NCBI GenBank assembly: GCA_015680905.1
Contig: CM027378.1
Coordinates: 86,209,501-86,273,500, forward strand
Reading direction: 5' to 3'
From: Coptis chinensis
Lineage: Eukaryota; Streptophyta; Magnoliopsida; Ranunculales; Ranunculaceae
Length of the DNA stretch: 64,000 bases
The notes under the pieces were generated by a model, which worked only from the letters and a program-made list of their open reading frames with translations, was not told the DNA's origin and made no database searches. This document shows, in pieces, positions 44,649 through 57,102 of this stretch (within the stretch, counting starts at the first letter, position 1; each line of letters begins with the position of its first letter). The position numbers and the translations under genes were made by a program.

Positions 44649-46145
44649 TATCTATATACTAAAGTAAAGACCTTTAATGGAGGATTTTCTCTCTCTTATG
44701 TGACACTATAATATGAGAGTTAATATTTTCTCTCTCCAATGTGGCACTCTAATATGAAAGATAGTCTTTTTCTAATAACCTACAATCCCACGTACATGGA
44801 ACCTTTTTGGGGAGTTTGGGTGTATTTCTAATTCTTATATTTAGAGAGTTTGAGTGCATTTCTAATTCTTATATATTTGATCAAATAAAAAAAAATTGCT
44901 AAAAAATAGGTGATTTGTAGAAGGTAATTTTCTATTACGAATCAAACATTTTTAGTGTTTCAATTTTTATATATTTGATCAAATAAAAAAAAATTGCTTA
45001 AAAATAGGTGATTTGTATAAACTAATTCCCTATTACAAATCTTACAATTTTAGTGTCTATGATAAAACACCGACTTATATCGAATATATCATTAACACGG
45101 CCTCAAAACATAGTTAAAAACAATTATATAAAAATTAACATCACAAAATATATAATAGAAAATGAAAAAAAAATAACGGCAAAGCAATAATGATAAATAT
45201 TTTTAAATATATATAATACTGAATGAAACTAACGTAAAAAAACAATTAATAGGGAACAAAAAATTGGATGCAAATGCATCAAACTAACCTCAAATAATAT
45301 TTAATGGGAAATCGGAAACTGGATGCAAATGCAAGCATTAAACTAATCTTAAAAAGTAATTAATAGAAAATCGGAATATGGATACAACTGCATTAAACTA
45401 ACCTCAAAAAATAATTAACGAAAAATCAAAACTTGGATGCAAATACATCAAACTAACATCAAAAAATAATTGTCGAAAAATCAGAAACTGGATACAAATG
45501 CATTGAGCTAACCCTCAAAGATTAAATTAACGGAAAATTGGAAACTGGATGCAACTGCATTGAACTAACCTCAAAGAAAAATTAATTATAAATTGAAAAC
45601 ATAATGTAAATGCGTAGAACTAATCTTAAAAAATAATTAACGGGAAATCGAAAATCGGACGTAACTGCACTGAACTAATATAAAAAAAATAAACTGTATA
45701 CAAAACCTCAAGAAATAATTAACGGGAATTGGAAACTGAATGCAAACTCATTGAACTAACCTTAAACAATAATTAACGAGAAATCAGAAACTATATTAGA
45801 TGCAAATGCAACTTTATCAAATAATAAACGAGAAATCGAAAACTAGATGCAAAGTCATTAAACTAATCTCACAGAATAATTAACGAGAAATATGAAACTG
45901 GATGCAAATGTATTGAACTGACCTCAAAGAACAATTAACAGGAAATTGGAAATTGGATGCAAATGTATTGAACTAACCGAAAAGAATAATTAACGAGAAA
46001 TCAGAAACTGGATGCAACTGCATTGAACTGATCTCAAAAAATAAATAACGGGAATTGGAAATTAGATACAACTGCATTAAACTAACCTCAAAATATAAAT
46101 AACGGAAAATAAAAAACTGAATGCAAATGTATTGAACTAACCTAA
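44649..46145 (+). mobile_element. Helitron-like non-autonomous element, copy 2
   Basis: Starts TCTATATACTAAAGTAAAGA preceded by A. The first part aligns throughout with copy 1 (shared words include CCTACAATCCCACGTACAT and GGTGATTTGTA). It ends in a long 55-bp repeat array. No 3' hairpin and CTRR end was confirmed. Confidence 0.55.
45236..46145 (+). repeat. 55-bp minisatellite array, about 17 units
   Basis: Consensus AATAATTAACGGGAAATCGG, then AAACTGGATGCAAATGCATT, then GAACTAACCTCAAA. About 17 diverged units, one of them partial. Copy 1 of the host element has three. Confidence 0.85.
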
Positions 46146-46149
46146 AAAC

Positions 46150-47688
46150 ATAGTTGGGTTATATGTTGTGGGAATGTCTCGATAAGTATAGTTTTACATT
46201 TAAAATGGTGTTTATGTTATCTCTTTCCGTATGATTGGGAACTCCTTGTTATTTTATAAAAACGCTTTTAATTGTACGTTTATTGGTTTTCTTGATTAAT
46301 TACTTAAGTCCGAGGTCCACAGTCCAAAGTCCGAAGTCCGAAGTCCGAAGTTCGAAGACTAAAGTCCAAAGTCCGTATTAGTCGTACGTTTTTAGTCAAG
46401 TTACCTTACTCACGTGGGTTTGGTAGGATAGGTCGAGTAAGGGATCGTCCAAACCTTAGGGCTTGAAAAGGTTCGAAACTGGAATTACAACTTTTTGTGA
46501 GTAGGATTTTAGGTTTTTTAGTTGGTTTTAATTAAATTAACGGTAATGCAAATAATGTAAATTACTACTGTAATTTATATGTAGGTAAACGAGATAGAGA
46601 AACAGGGAGAGGTTTAATCATACTCATGCAAGAATCATTTTTTCAACAGTTTATACTACCACATCACTACATCTCTAATTCGTCTCGTGTTTGGAGACGA
46701 CATCGAGTATTGATCCCTAGCGCATGCCCACATCTCTGAGTCGCATCGCACTAGCATAAGGAGTTGAACTAATATTTCATCTTTGGAATATCATTTCAGC
46801 TCCTGGCTCGATTCCACATCAGCTGGACAAATTGGAGAGCTGTCTGACACCATAGAGTCGCGCACGAGACATTTTGGGTCGCGCCCGAGACTGTTCTGGA
46901 GCATCAACACTCCAAATTTGTACAGTCTCAGTCATTTTGGGACCGGATGTCTAATCTATGCCTAATTCCTAAGTAGTGATTCTAAAATATTAAAGAGTCA
47001 ATCCGAATTCTCACACGACCAGCATAACCCTCCCCCTGAGGGGGGGGATTAGGTCATGGTCATTGAGGGAATAATAAAACTTGCTGTATACATTAAGTAA
47101 ATAAATGCAGGACAGGAATTACACTAGAAAAGAAATGACTGTTATTAAGGGTAAACTGACTTACAATATTTAAGCTATTGGAATGAAAATGACGGAAAGT
47201 AAGTACTGAAATAAAACTAACTATCTGCTAAACGGAAGCTAAAGCATGAAGATGCTGAAGGAAAAATATCAAAGGCGACCCCCTCATATATATAGGCAAA
47301 AATATCAAAGCATGAAGATGTCTCGTGAAGGATTTAATTGGCTTTTGTTTGTTAGCTAATTGAAACATTCAAAACTTTGAGAATCAAAGTTTTGTTTTTA
47401 TCTGTTTTAAATTTTGTCTTTTACCTTATTAAGGTTTCGTCCTTTAGCCAATTTCAATTCAAACCACCTGGTTTGAATTGGTACGTGTCTTCTATATTGC
47501 GAGGTGGCACCAAATTAAAACCATCACTTGCCACCTGCCTATGCCGACTCGTCATGCCTTTTTTGGGCCCGTAGAGTGTGTCCACTTAGTATGTGTCGAT
47601 GGGCGCCAATTTTGGCGTTTTACAACTACGTCGTCTTTCTTTAAAAGTTTGTCGCCTACGGTCGCTCTCTGGCGATTCACTAGCCAAG
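46150..47688 (-). mobile_element. LTR-like remnant hosting the plus-strand Athila-like element
   Basis: Shares an ordered set of words with the LTR at 42101-43565: CCTTACTCACG near its left end, and a GTGTCGATGGGCGCC...GGCGTTTTACAAC block near 47590-47625 matching 43220-43270. It stops where the element at 47689 begins. A heptamer array AAGTCCG lies at 46305-46378. Confidence 0.4.
46305..46378. repeat. Heptamer array (AAGTCCG)n, degenerate
   Basis: About nine tandem or near-tandem copies of AAGTCCG / AAGTCCA / AGTTCGA. Confidence 0.7.
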
Positions 47689-49315
47689 TGATAAGTGCTT
47701 TCAAAAGTGCAATTTAACCCTCGATTATGCCTCTTGTTTAGCCATCTTAGTGGACTAATAGTGTTTGTAAGTTATGTTTTAAGATTCTACGGTGAAAAAG
47801 AGAGTTTTGTAGAATATTAGAGAAAAAGAGATAAAATGGGCAATTCGGAGCATTAAGGATCACATGGAAAGCCGTGGACAATCATGGAGAAGGCCAAGGA
47901 ATTGAAGCTATTAAAGATGCGACTTGGACCTATTTTAAAGCCTATTTGGAAGCCCAAGGCCAAAGGATTCGTTTCTTGGACCAAAACCCATAAAAGGAAA
48001 AAAAAAATAGACCAAAGGTGGAAAAATAGAGTCTCGGCGTTTGAGGCAGCGACTATCGTCGTCGTCCAGGCGACCCATGCGTTTGGGACGATAGATCGAG
48101 CGTCCAGACGCATTGATTAAGTTTGGGACGCATGAATAGTGCATCCGGGCGCATGAATCATTAATTGTAGCCAATTCCTTCTAAGTTTTGGAGATGAAGT
48201 TGGACTCTGGAAGAAGTTTATTTGTATTAGGAAACAAATGGCGGTTTGGAATGCTTCTAGAGCTCATTGTAACCCTATAAATAGAGGACCTAAGTGCCTC
48301 ATGTAATAAGGCCAATTCACTTATATTCTTGTCTCGAACTTGAGGCATAGAGATTAATAATAAAAGATCGGTTTTAACTAGCTGATTCTTAATAAATTAG
48401 TCTTTCTAGTCTTATGTTCTTCGACTCTTCTTCTTCTCGTTCTTCGTGTTCTTCCTTCTTTATGGAAAGCTAATATTCTCCTTCAAGGGAGGAGATGAAG
48501 CCGATCTTAAGGTTTAATGATTCTTACGGTTCATAGTGTTCTTCAATCGGGTTAGTTCTTTATGTTTTTAGTTATTAGTTCCATTGCCCACAGGGGGGGA
48601 TGGAAGTATAGAATAGGGTTTATGTTTTGCAATATTAATATCATGCTAGTGTTCTTTACTTTTCTTCTAGTAGTATAGTTCTTTAGAGTTAGGGAAGTAT
48701 TCTTTGTGTTGCCTTAGAAGGGGTAGCTCAGGGAGTGGCTGCCTAGGGGAAGTATTCTTTGTGTTTGCCTTAAGTGGTGATTCATTGAATGGCCGCCCTA
48801 TTAGGAAGTACTCCTTGATGTTGCTCTTGGTAATACATTGAATGGCTGCCCGAGCTTACATAAAAGGAAAGAAGATATTAATAGCATAAACATAGGAACA
48901 ACCTTAAGTAGAGTTAATTGTTAACGATGTTTTGTCCAAGAGGGCATCGGCACTTGCTCGATTGCCTAATTGTAGTCTACTTATAATAACAACCATGAAG
49001 CAGAAGGTCATAGATTAAAAGTATTGGTGGATTCTAATATCTTAAATTCCCTCTCTTATAAATTCCCAATAGTTTATTTAATTTAGTTTAGTTTAGCATT
49101 AGAATCTAAATCTCTATAATCATAGTTTTTAATCCCTTAAACCCCCTTTCCAGTCCTGTCCTTCACATAACATACACTTAAAAGTGGAACGATACCCTAC
49201 TCATCCTTTACTTATTGAGGGATAATTAGGTTTTGATACGCTTCTATTTGTTCAACGGCCATCATCTATCTACATCACCCATACACCATCTACATACACA
49301 AAAAGAGGTTGGTCA
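47689..49315 (+). repeat. 5' LTR of the plus-strand Athila-like element (copy B)
   Basis: TGATAAGTGC...GGTCA, 1627 bp, with TATA box CTATAAATAGAGG near 48275. The first 1464 bp align along their whole length with the 3' LTR (55646-57102). The last 163 bp, including GTTTTGATACGCTT, which precedes the PBS in related elements, have no partner there. Confidence 0.82.
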
Positions 49316-49317
49316 AA

Positions 49318-49331
49318 TGGCGCCGCTGCCG
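49318..49331 (+). promoter_or_regulatory. Primer-binding site of copy B
   Basis: TGGCGCCGCTGCCG, close to the Asp-tRNA primer site used by Athila elements, two bases after the LTR. Confidence 0.75.
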
Positions 49332-49859
49332 TTTTAAGTTGTTTATGTTTAACGTTTTCTTTCTAGATTAGAATTTTGGATCTTGAGGTAATTTTAGCCG
49401 CATCATCCATCCTTTTAAGAAAGAAAGAAGCTTGAAGGACATCTCGAAGACAAGATCTACCATCCAGGTTAGTCGAATCTTCATTCTTTTTATTGCTTTC
49501 TTAGTATAGTTGCATCATAGTTTAGTTTTATTGCTTTCTAGTATAATTGCATTTAGGACCTTTTCAACAATTGAAGTTGTAAGCCAACACAGCGAAACAT
49601 CAAACTCTAGTGTTTCTTGTCTGAATCTTGACAAGCGAACTATATCGATGCGTAGGTGGTGGTACTTAAGCAATCCAAGTGATTCACCATAACTCTAGAA
49701 GAGACAGCTTTAGACAACGGGCGAGATACTAGCTGCAAAGCCCAACCCAGTTGAAGGAAAGTAGTTTTACATTTTAGTATAATTTAGAATAGTTGCATAT
49801 TATTCAAGCATTGTAGGATAGTTTTTCATCATTTTCGCATAGCATTTTCTAGTGTATGC

Positions 49860-51600
49860 CCCGTCGTCCATATTATCGTCTGGTAAGAACACAACAGTGG
49901 ACAAGGTTTAACAACTGACTCACAAGAATACTAGACGAGATTGATACAATGGCCGCACACAATAATGGAGGTGTTTTGGACGCCAATAATCCTGAAGCTA
50001 TCCCACCAATGCAAGCACAACAGGAGGGAAGGCGGCGATTTCTATTCGCCAATCATTGGAGACCCATCCAGCAGTATTGTTTTTCTAGAGACAGAAGCTA
50101 ATCAGTTTGAACTTAGAGCATCAGTAATCTCTATGCTTCCAAAGTTCAATGGTTTAGATAATGTTCAACCTTATGTTCACATGAACTAATTTCTATCAGT
50201 CCTCAGAACTTTCAAGAACCAGAATATCAGGGATGAGAGTATCAAGTTAATTCTTTTTCCACTATCCCTCGAAGGTAAAGCATCCAAATGGTTAACCGCG
50301 ACGGCCGATCAATTCAATCAACAACCGGGAGAAGTTGAGAACAAAGTTTATGAACAAGTTCTACCCACCCCTGAGGAAGACGGATGCCATGCAGCAAGCC
50401 ATCAAAGCCAATTTCAAAGGGAAAGTGGTGAAGAATATCATCAAAGCTGGGAGAAATTCAATAATCTGCTAGTCTCATGTCCACATCATGGTTATGATAA
50501 AGAGCACTTATTTGGCTCATTTTTTTTCTTTTCGAGGACTTTCTACTATGAACAAGCGGATGATCTGATCCAATGCATCAAGGTAAGTTTACATCATTGG
50601 ATGGAGAGGAAGCCTACAACTTTCTCTAGAATTTAGCTGAAGACACTCAACAATGGAGTACTAGGAACGAGGACGTAGCTAGAGTGGAGGGGGTGCCAAA
50701 GAAATTTGGCAACCAAATTCAAGAAGACCCAAATCAAGCAATGCTATCAATTATGGCAAGCCTATCAACATGACTTGAAAATCTGAACAAGAAGTTTGAT
50801 CAGTTCTCCATGAATCCTCCAAAACCAAACAATTTCCAAGCTAAACCTCAACCATCCAAGCCTTGTTATACCATTTGTGAGCTATGTTACGATGAAGGCC
50901 ACACCATCGAAGAGTGTTCAGTACTATCCGGATACTAATGCGAGGCATGTAGTATCAACTCTTTAGGAAGAAATAACCGGTTCAATCAAGGGAGAATTAT
51001 TGGAAGCTACAAAATACAAATCGAGGAATTTTCCTCCGAGATTTGAGAATCGGTCAAATCGGTTCGAATAACCCGATTATCGGTTCAAAACCGCGGCAAC
51101 CATCCATACGAAATCGCGGTCATACAGAACCCGGCAATACCAAGCCAACACAAAGCGAGAGAGTTAGTACGGATCTTATGAGTGGATATATTGCCCCTAC
51201 GCTTCGGTCGAGCAAAGCGGTTACCCACATATGGAAGATGCTATCACCACCATTGTCAATGAGTGAAAACAGACAAATCAAAGAACCGAAGTTGGAGAAT
51301 AACTTTAGTGTCATTCAAGGCCGGATAGGGCAAATCGTTGCCGCCTTGACGAGAGATCAAAAGGAGCATTACCAAGCCGGAGGAGCCAAATCCGAAAGGA
51401 AGAGGTGTCCTGGTGGATAACACGGAGATTAATCGGTCGAATGCCCAAGTTAATTCTGTCACCCACTGGAGGTCGGGGCAAGAAAGTTGATAACGAGATT
51501 GTCTATGAACTAGGAAAAGATTCTCTGGAGCCTAAGGTAACTTATGTCCCCACCATCCCACCCGGTTTTAACATTCCGGATATATCTAGTGTTGTGCCAC
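49860..51600 (+). pseudogene. Athila-like Gag (copy B)
   Basis: Decayed capsid coding: ANQFELRASVISMLPKFNG, NVQPYVHMN, IKLILFPLSLEGKASKWL, then FNNLLVSCPHHGYDKEHLF and FYYEQADDLI. These match the Athila Gag order (SMLP.F.GL...PY.HL, LFP.SL...A..WL, CPHHG). Frameshifts and stops are frequent. A T-run at 50519-50534 interrupts it. Confidence 0.65.
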
Positions 51601-51900
51601 CCTCTTGAAAAGCTGTTGCAAAAAGAAGTTGAAGGAACTCGTGGAAGTAAGTAAGAAGAAGCCATCACGAGTGACTCCACCTGTCACTCCACTATCCGTT
51701 ACCAAACCAACCAAAGCCGAGCGAAGAGAACCGATATTGAAGAATCCGCCCAAAGACCGTTTCCTTGAAACTAGTGAATACCGAGAAAAGATGACCCGAT
51801 TACAAAGGAGATTTTGCGATGTATTTCACAATCTGATTAATATCCCATTTCGACCGCCATCAAGCAAGTTCCCTCGTATGCCAAGTTCCCGAAAGATCTA

Positions 51901-52425
51901 GTGAAGAAGAAGACCAACATTCGAAAGAAGCTTTTATCGCCAAGCGATGTTCATCGTTACTACAAAATCTATCGGTTGGAAACCGAAAGATCCCGGAAGT
52001 CAACTGTTACATGCAGAGGGTGGAGATTCTTTGGAGGAACAAGCTTTATTAGATTTGGGTGCGGTGTTAATCTTCTACCATATTTCGCCTCTCACGAGAA
52101 TTTGGGCTTGAAGGATCTAAAACCGACTGATGTTACTTTACAGTTGGTAGATAGATCAGTGAAGATACCTAGAGGAATCATTGAAGACGTCATAGTCAAG
52201 ATCGAAGATTTCTATTATCCGGTTGATTTCATAGTACTCGACACAGAACCTACATCTAGTAGGCAGATACCAATCATTCTAGGCAGACCATTCTTGGCCA
52301 CTGCAAATGCACTCATCAATTGTCGAAACGGTAATATGACGTTATCCTTTGGTAATATGAAAGTCGAGACCAATATTTTCCATATGTTACACGGCAACCA
52401 CGCGGGGAGGTATGTGTCTTTGTGA
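51901..52425 (+). pseudogene. Athila-like aspartic protease (copy B)
   Basis: ALLDLGA near 52030 holds the active-site Asp. The frame then shifts by one base into NLLPYFASHENLGLKDLKP, DFYYPVDFIVLDTE and PIILGRPFLATANALINC. The homologous protein of copy A has the same blocks without the shift. Confidence 0.7.
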
Positions 52426-53360
52426 GCGAGGTATGCATGATTGAAGCGTTAGCACAGGATTATCTGACTCATTCATATCCTACTGACGAGTTATTGAAAG
52501 CTCTGACAGACTCAGATTGTGAGGAACTTAGTGTTGAGTCAATCAATGCGATTTTGGACTCATCACCTGTCATGGATGACATCAAGTTCAAAGAAAAGCT
52601 TGAATCGCATATGCTTGATGGACCACCTAAAGAGCTTAAGAAGGAGCCACCTAAGCTAGAATTGAAGCCTTTACCGTCTACACTCAAGTATGTTTTCTTG
52701 GGAGATTTGGGAACCTACCCAGTAGTCATTGCATCAGATTTGACTGCGGAGCAGGAATCCAGGTTAGTAGCACTTTTAAAGGAACACAAGTCAGCTATAG
52801 GTTGGACAATTGATGATATCAAGGGGATTAGCCCTATGATAGTTCAACATAGGATTCATCTGGAAGAGGATTCCAAGACTTCTAAGCAAGAGGTTGTCAA
52901 ACTCCTTGGCCTTTACATTATCTACCCTATTTCGATAGTCGATAGGTTAGTCCAGTTCAAGTTGTGCGAAGAAGTCCGGAACCACGATGTCGAGAATGAG
53001 AACAATGAGTTGATTCAACCGAGGATTCAGAATTTGGATGGAGAGTTTGCATCGATTATAGGAAGTTGAATAGCGCATCGAGGAAAGATCATTTTCCATT
53101 GCCTTTCATCGATCAGATATTAGAAAGATTAGCTGGACAAGCTTACTACTGCTTTCTTGATGGTTACTCAGGATACTTTCAGATCCATATTCACCCTAAG
53201 GACCAAGAGAAGACATTCACATGTCCTTTTGAGGATTATCGCATCATATCTCCTTAGTCCTTAAGCGTTGTTGTGATACCAACTTAGTTACGAGGCTGGG
53301 AAAAGTGTCACTTCATGGTAAAGGAAGGGATCTTCTTTGGAAGGAATTCTAGTAGATCGG
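52422..53360 (+). pseudogene. Linker and internally deleted reverse transcriptase (copy B)
   Basis: An acidic linker (LKPLPSTLKYVFLGDLGTY, SAIGWTIDDIKGISP) leads to RT start blocks NSASRKDHFPLPFIDQ and YYCFLDGYSGYFQIHIHP (53066-53200). Translation then jumps to WEKCHFMVKEGIFFG (53295-53340), a segment that lies well downstream of the catalytic box. The box itself, the rest of RT, RNase H and integrase are missing. Confidence 0.7.
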
Positions 53361-55645
53361 CGAAAATGTCTACAAGAAGTAAGCATGTTGTCGAAAAGAT
53401 CGGTTTTGAGATGGAAACCTAAGTATTCCCCACTGTTAGTTTATGGGATTTACTCCCTGTTGACCTTCAAAGGAAGATTATTTCTATGGCTCGTGTAGGG
53501 TTAGGTAAAAAGTCCATTTGCACATAAGAGGAGAGTCGTAAGCTAGGTTCTTTGTAAGAATTGCCATTCGAAACTTGTCCTAGGTTCTGACCATTAAGAG
53601 AAAATTGTTGGTACAAGGTATACTTTTGTCAATCACATGCTGAGAGAGATCAGAAGAGTTCCTACAAAGTGGAACCTAGTGGGTGGGAATACTAGTCTTG
53701 AGGATCTGACTATAAAAGACTCAAAAGTCTTCAGGATCTGACTTTAAAATACTCACATTATGTCTTGGGGATCTGACGTAAAAAGACCTAAAAATTTGTT
53801 TCTTGAACTAATTCTGATATTCGGCATCAATGGTAATATCCTACCTTTTTCTCATCCATTTCATTTACTTCTTTATACATTGAGGTCAATGCATGCATAA
53901 GTAGGGGGGGAGGGTGTACTTGAGATGAATTTCGAAAATTAGTTTTCAAAAAACAAAAATATTTTTGGTTTTATATATCAGTAGCATGAGAAAAATGAAT
54001 TTTAATGATGCGTCTGGGATATATATTCTATACTGCTTAGTGTTGAGTTTGATAGATAGTTAATATTATTGATTTCATTACCGCTTAAACTATTTATTAT
54101 GCTCGGACATAGTTCTTATTGATAGAATTCTTTATCAAGGCACCACCATAGTACTTGGTTAGTTTTGTGTACTTTTGCTAGAAGAGAGATTTAAACCCCT
54201 AGTAAACTAGAAGTAGAATTTTTAGACTTAGTCCGTGAGACTTGAGCTTTATACCCATTCTTTGGAGAGTTCTTACGAAAAATTCGAGTCTTAGTGACTC
54301 AACATCTTTCAGTTCTTTATGTCGTTGTAATATAGTCTCATTATTCGTTGATTTGGTTAATCACGAAGTGACATCAACTGGGGAGATAACCATTAGGTCT
54401 TGTAGTCTATTGAAATAGAGTATCATCTTGATAAGTCAAGTAGTGAACCCATTCAGCCTTTTTATCCCCTAATAGGACCATCATGTTAAACCCTTTTGAG
54501 CCTTACAATAAGCCATTTTCTTTCATAAAACCCTTTACCCGACTCGGACAAGGAGTATAGCCAAAATCTTTATCGGCCATACCCATATGTTTTCGAGAAT
54601 CTGAGGGGCACAAAGAGGAAGAAAGACCACAAAAGGAAGATTACAAGGAAATATCGGAGAGATACAATGAAGCCCATCATTACATTTCAAAGTGAAAGAA
54701 GCTAGTGGAAAAAACAAGCATATCGGTACTAATCAAGGATATACCATCGAAAAACAAAAAAAAAAAAAAGTTGAACAGAATGGATGGAAAAGCTAAGAGA
54801 AAGGAAGAATTTTCTCTGCAATACAGAATTTGAAGAAATCTTCCAAAGAAAGAAGCAAAACCCTTAGTGTTTTCAGAAACAACCGTAGAATCCTTTTTAC
54901 CTTTCCTTCATAAACCAATACCCAAGCCAAGTTACAACCCATGACTTATCATTACAGTATGGTACGAAGTCTAGAATAGGTGAGAGGATGCTAAAGTGAA
55001 GGACCCGACACTTCATATGTGATTGACATTCTTTCCATGAGACTAATTTCATCCAGAAGTCCGTTTTTCAAGGTAGTATAGTATGTGGGATGTTTGTATT
55101 CTCTATTCTTTTCCCCACATACATGAGGTAAAATAGTAGACCATCTTCTAAGAGATTCTTTTTTGAGAGTATGACCGGTGAGGATTGAAAGTCGAGATTA
55201 TTTACCTATAGTAAACTAGGGATTCCGTTTCTTGGATAGGAGAGTATAGGAGATTGACTAAGTACACACATAAGCCTTGATTGAGAATTTTGTCAATTTT
55301 TACTATCTCCCATCATAATCTATGAGTCTTTGTAGCAATGTAGTCAGCAATGGAGACTTTCTATTGGAGTAAGCACTAAGTGGGTAAGGAATTTCTCTCT
55401 CTGAAAAATACTATCATGCTATTAATTGGTTTTGTGGGTATATCACCTGAAAACCCTCATGAGACTATAACTCGTCCTTTTTGGGGAACTTAAAGGTTTA
55501 AAGCCTTGTTGCAAATGGTAAATGCAATCGCGATGCCTGGGAAAGTGAGTTAGGATTTTATTTTTTAGGATGTAATTTTGATCACTTATCTATTTTTTTT
55601 TTATCTTATTTGCTAAGAGACTAGCAAAAGGCTAGTTGGGAGTTG
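53361..55645 (+). other. 3' non-coding part of copy B
   Basis: Contains three diverged units of the repeat GTCTTGAGGATCTGAC (53696-53790, the complement of that at 34257-34357), a G-run (53905-53913), and ends in a purine-rich tract GGCTAGTTGGGAGTTG (55631-55645) just before the 3' LTR. No accessory genes were recognised, unlike copies A and C. Confidence 0.55.
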
Positions 55646-57102
55646 TGATAAGTGCTCAAAAAGTGCAATTTAACCCTCGATTATGCCTCTTGTTTAGCCA
55701 TCTTAGTAGACTAATAGTGTTTGTAAGTTATTTTTTAAGATTCTACAGATGAAAAAGAGAGTTTTGTAGAATATTAGAGAAAAATAGATAAAATGGAGCA
55801 ATTCGGAGCATTAAGGATCACATGGGAAGCCCGTGGACAATCATGGAGAAGGCCAAGGAATTGAAGCTATTAAAGATGCGACTTGAACCTATTTTAAAGC
55901 CTATTTGGAAGCCCAAGGTCAAAGAATTTGTTGCTTGGACCAAAACCCGCAAAAGAGGAAAGAAAAATAGACCAAAGGTGGAAAAATAGAGTCTCACGTT
56001 TGAGACGCGACTATCGTGCGTCCAGACGCGACCCATTCGTTTGGGACGCATAGATCGAGCGTCCAGACGCATTGATTAAGTCTGGGATGCATGAATAGTG
56101 TGTCCAGACGCATGGATCGACACTGTAGCCAATTCCTTCTAAGTTTTGGAGATGAAGTTGGACTCTGGAAGAAGTCTATTTGTATTAGGAAACAAATGAC
56201 AGTTTGGAATGCTTCTAGAGCTCATTGTAACCCCTATAAATAGAGGACCTAAGTGCCTCATGTAATATGCCAATTCACTTATATTCTTGTCTCCAGAACT
56301 TGAGGCAGAGAGAGATTAATAATAAAAGATCGGTTTTAACTAGCTGAGTCTTAATAAATTAGTCTTTCTAGTCTTATGTTCTTTGACTCTTCTTCTTCTC
56401 ATTCTTCGTGTTCTTCCTTATTTATAGAAGGCTAATCTTCTCCTTTAAGGGAGGAGATGAAGCCAGTGCTTAAGGTTTAATGATTCTTCTAGTTCATGGT
56501 GTTCTTCAATCAGGTTAGTTCTTTATGTTTTTAGTTATTAGTTCCATTACCCACACCAGGGGATGGAAGTATAGAATAGGGTTTATGTTTTGCAATATTA
56601 ATATCATGCTAGTGTTCTTTACTTTTCTTCTAGTTCTTTAGAGTTAGGGAAGTATTCTTTGTGTTGCCTTAGAAGGGGTAGCTTAGGGAGTGGCTGCCTA
56701 GGGGAAGTATTCTTTGTGTTTGCCTTAAGTGGTGATTCGTTGAATGGCCGCCCTATTAGGAAGTACTCCTTGATGTTGCTCTTGGTAATACATTGAATGG
56801 CTGCCCGAGCTTACATAAAAGGAAAGAAGATATTAATAGCATAAATATAGGAACAATCTTAAGTAGAGTTAATTGTTAACGATGTTTTATCCAAGAGGGC
56901 ATAGACACTTGCTCGATTGCCTAATTGTAGTCTACTTATAATAACAACCATGAAGTAGAAGGTCATAGATTAAAAGTATTGGTGGATTCTAATCTCTTGA
57001 ATTCCCTCTCTTATAAATTCCCAATAGTTTATTTAATTTAGTTTAGCATTATAATCTAAATATCTATAATCATAGTTTTTAATCCCTTAAACCCCCTTTC
57101 CA
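55646..57102 (+). repeat. 3' LTR of copy B, truncated
   Basis: Aligns with 47689-49152, including TATA box CTATAAATAGAGG near 56235, and stops abruptly at CCCCCTTTCCA. The expected last 163 bp are absent; the sequence changes to CCCCCAAACAGCATTTTGC, which belongs to the minus-strand element on the right. Confidence 0.8.

Noticed and set aside
45236-46145. Centromeric satellite
   Set aside because: The 55-bp array is short and lies inside a Helitron-like element that has a second copy in the window.
47853-48174. ORFs on both strands of the copy B LTR (also 55818-56072)
   Set aside because: They lie inside an LTR, overlap on both strands and are not conserved as proteins between the two LTRs.
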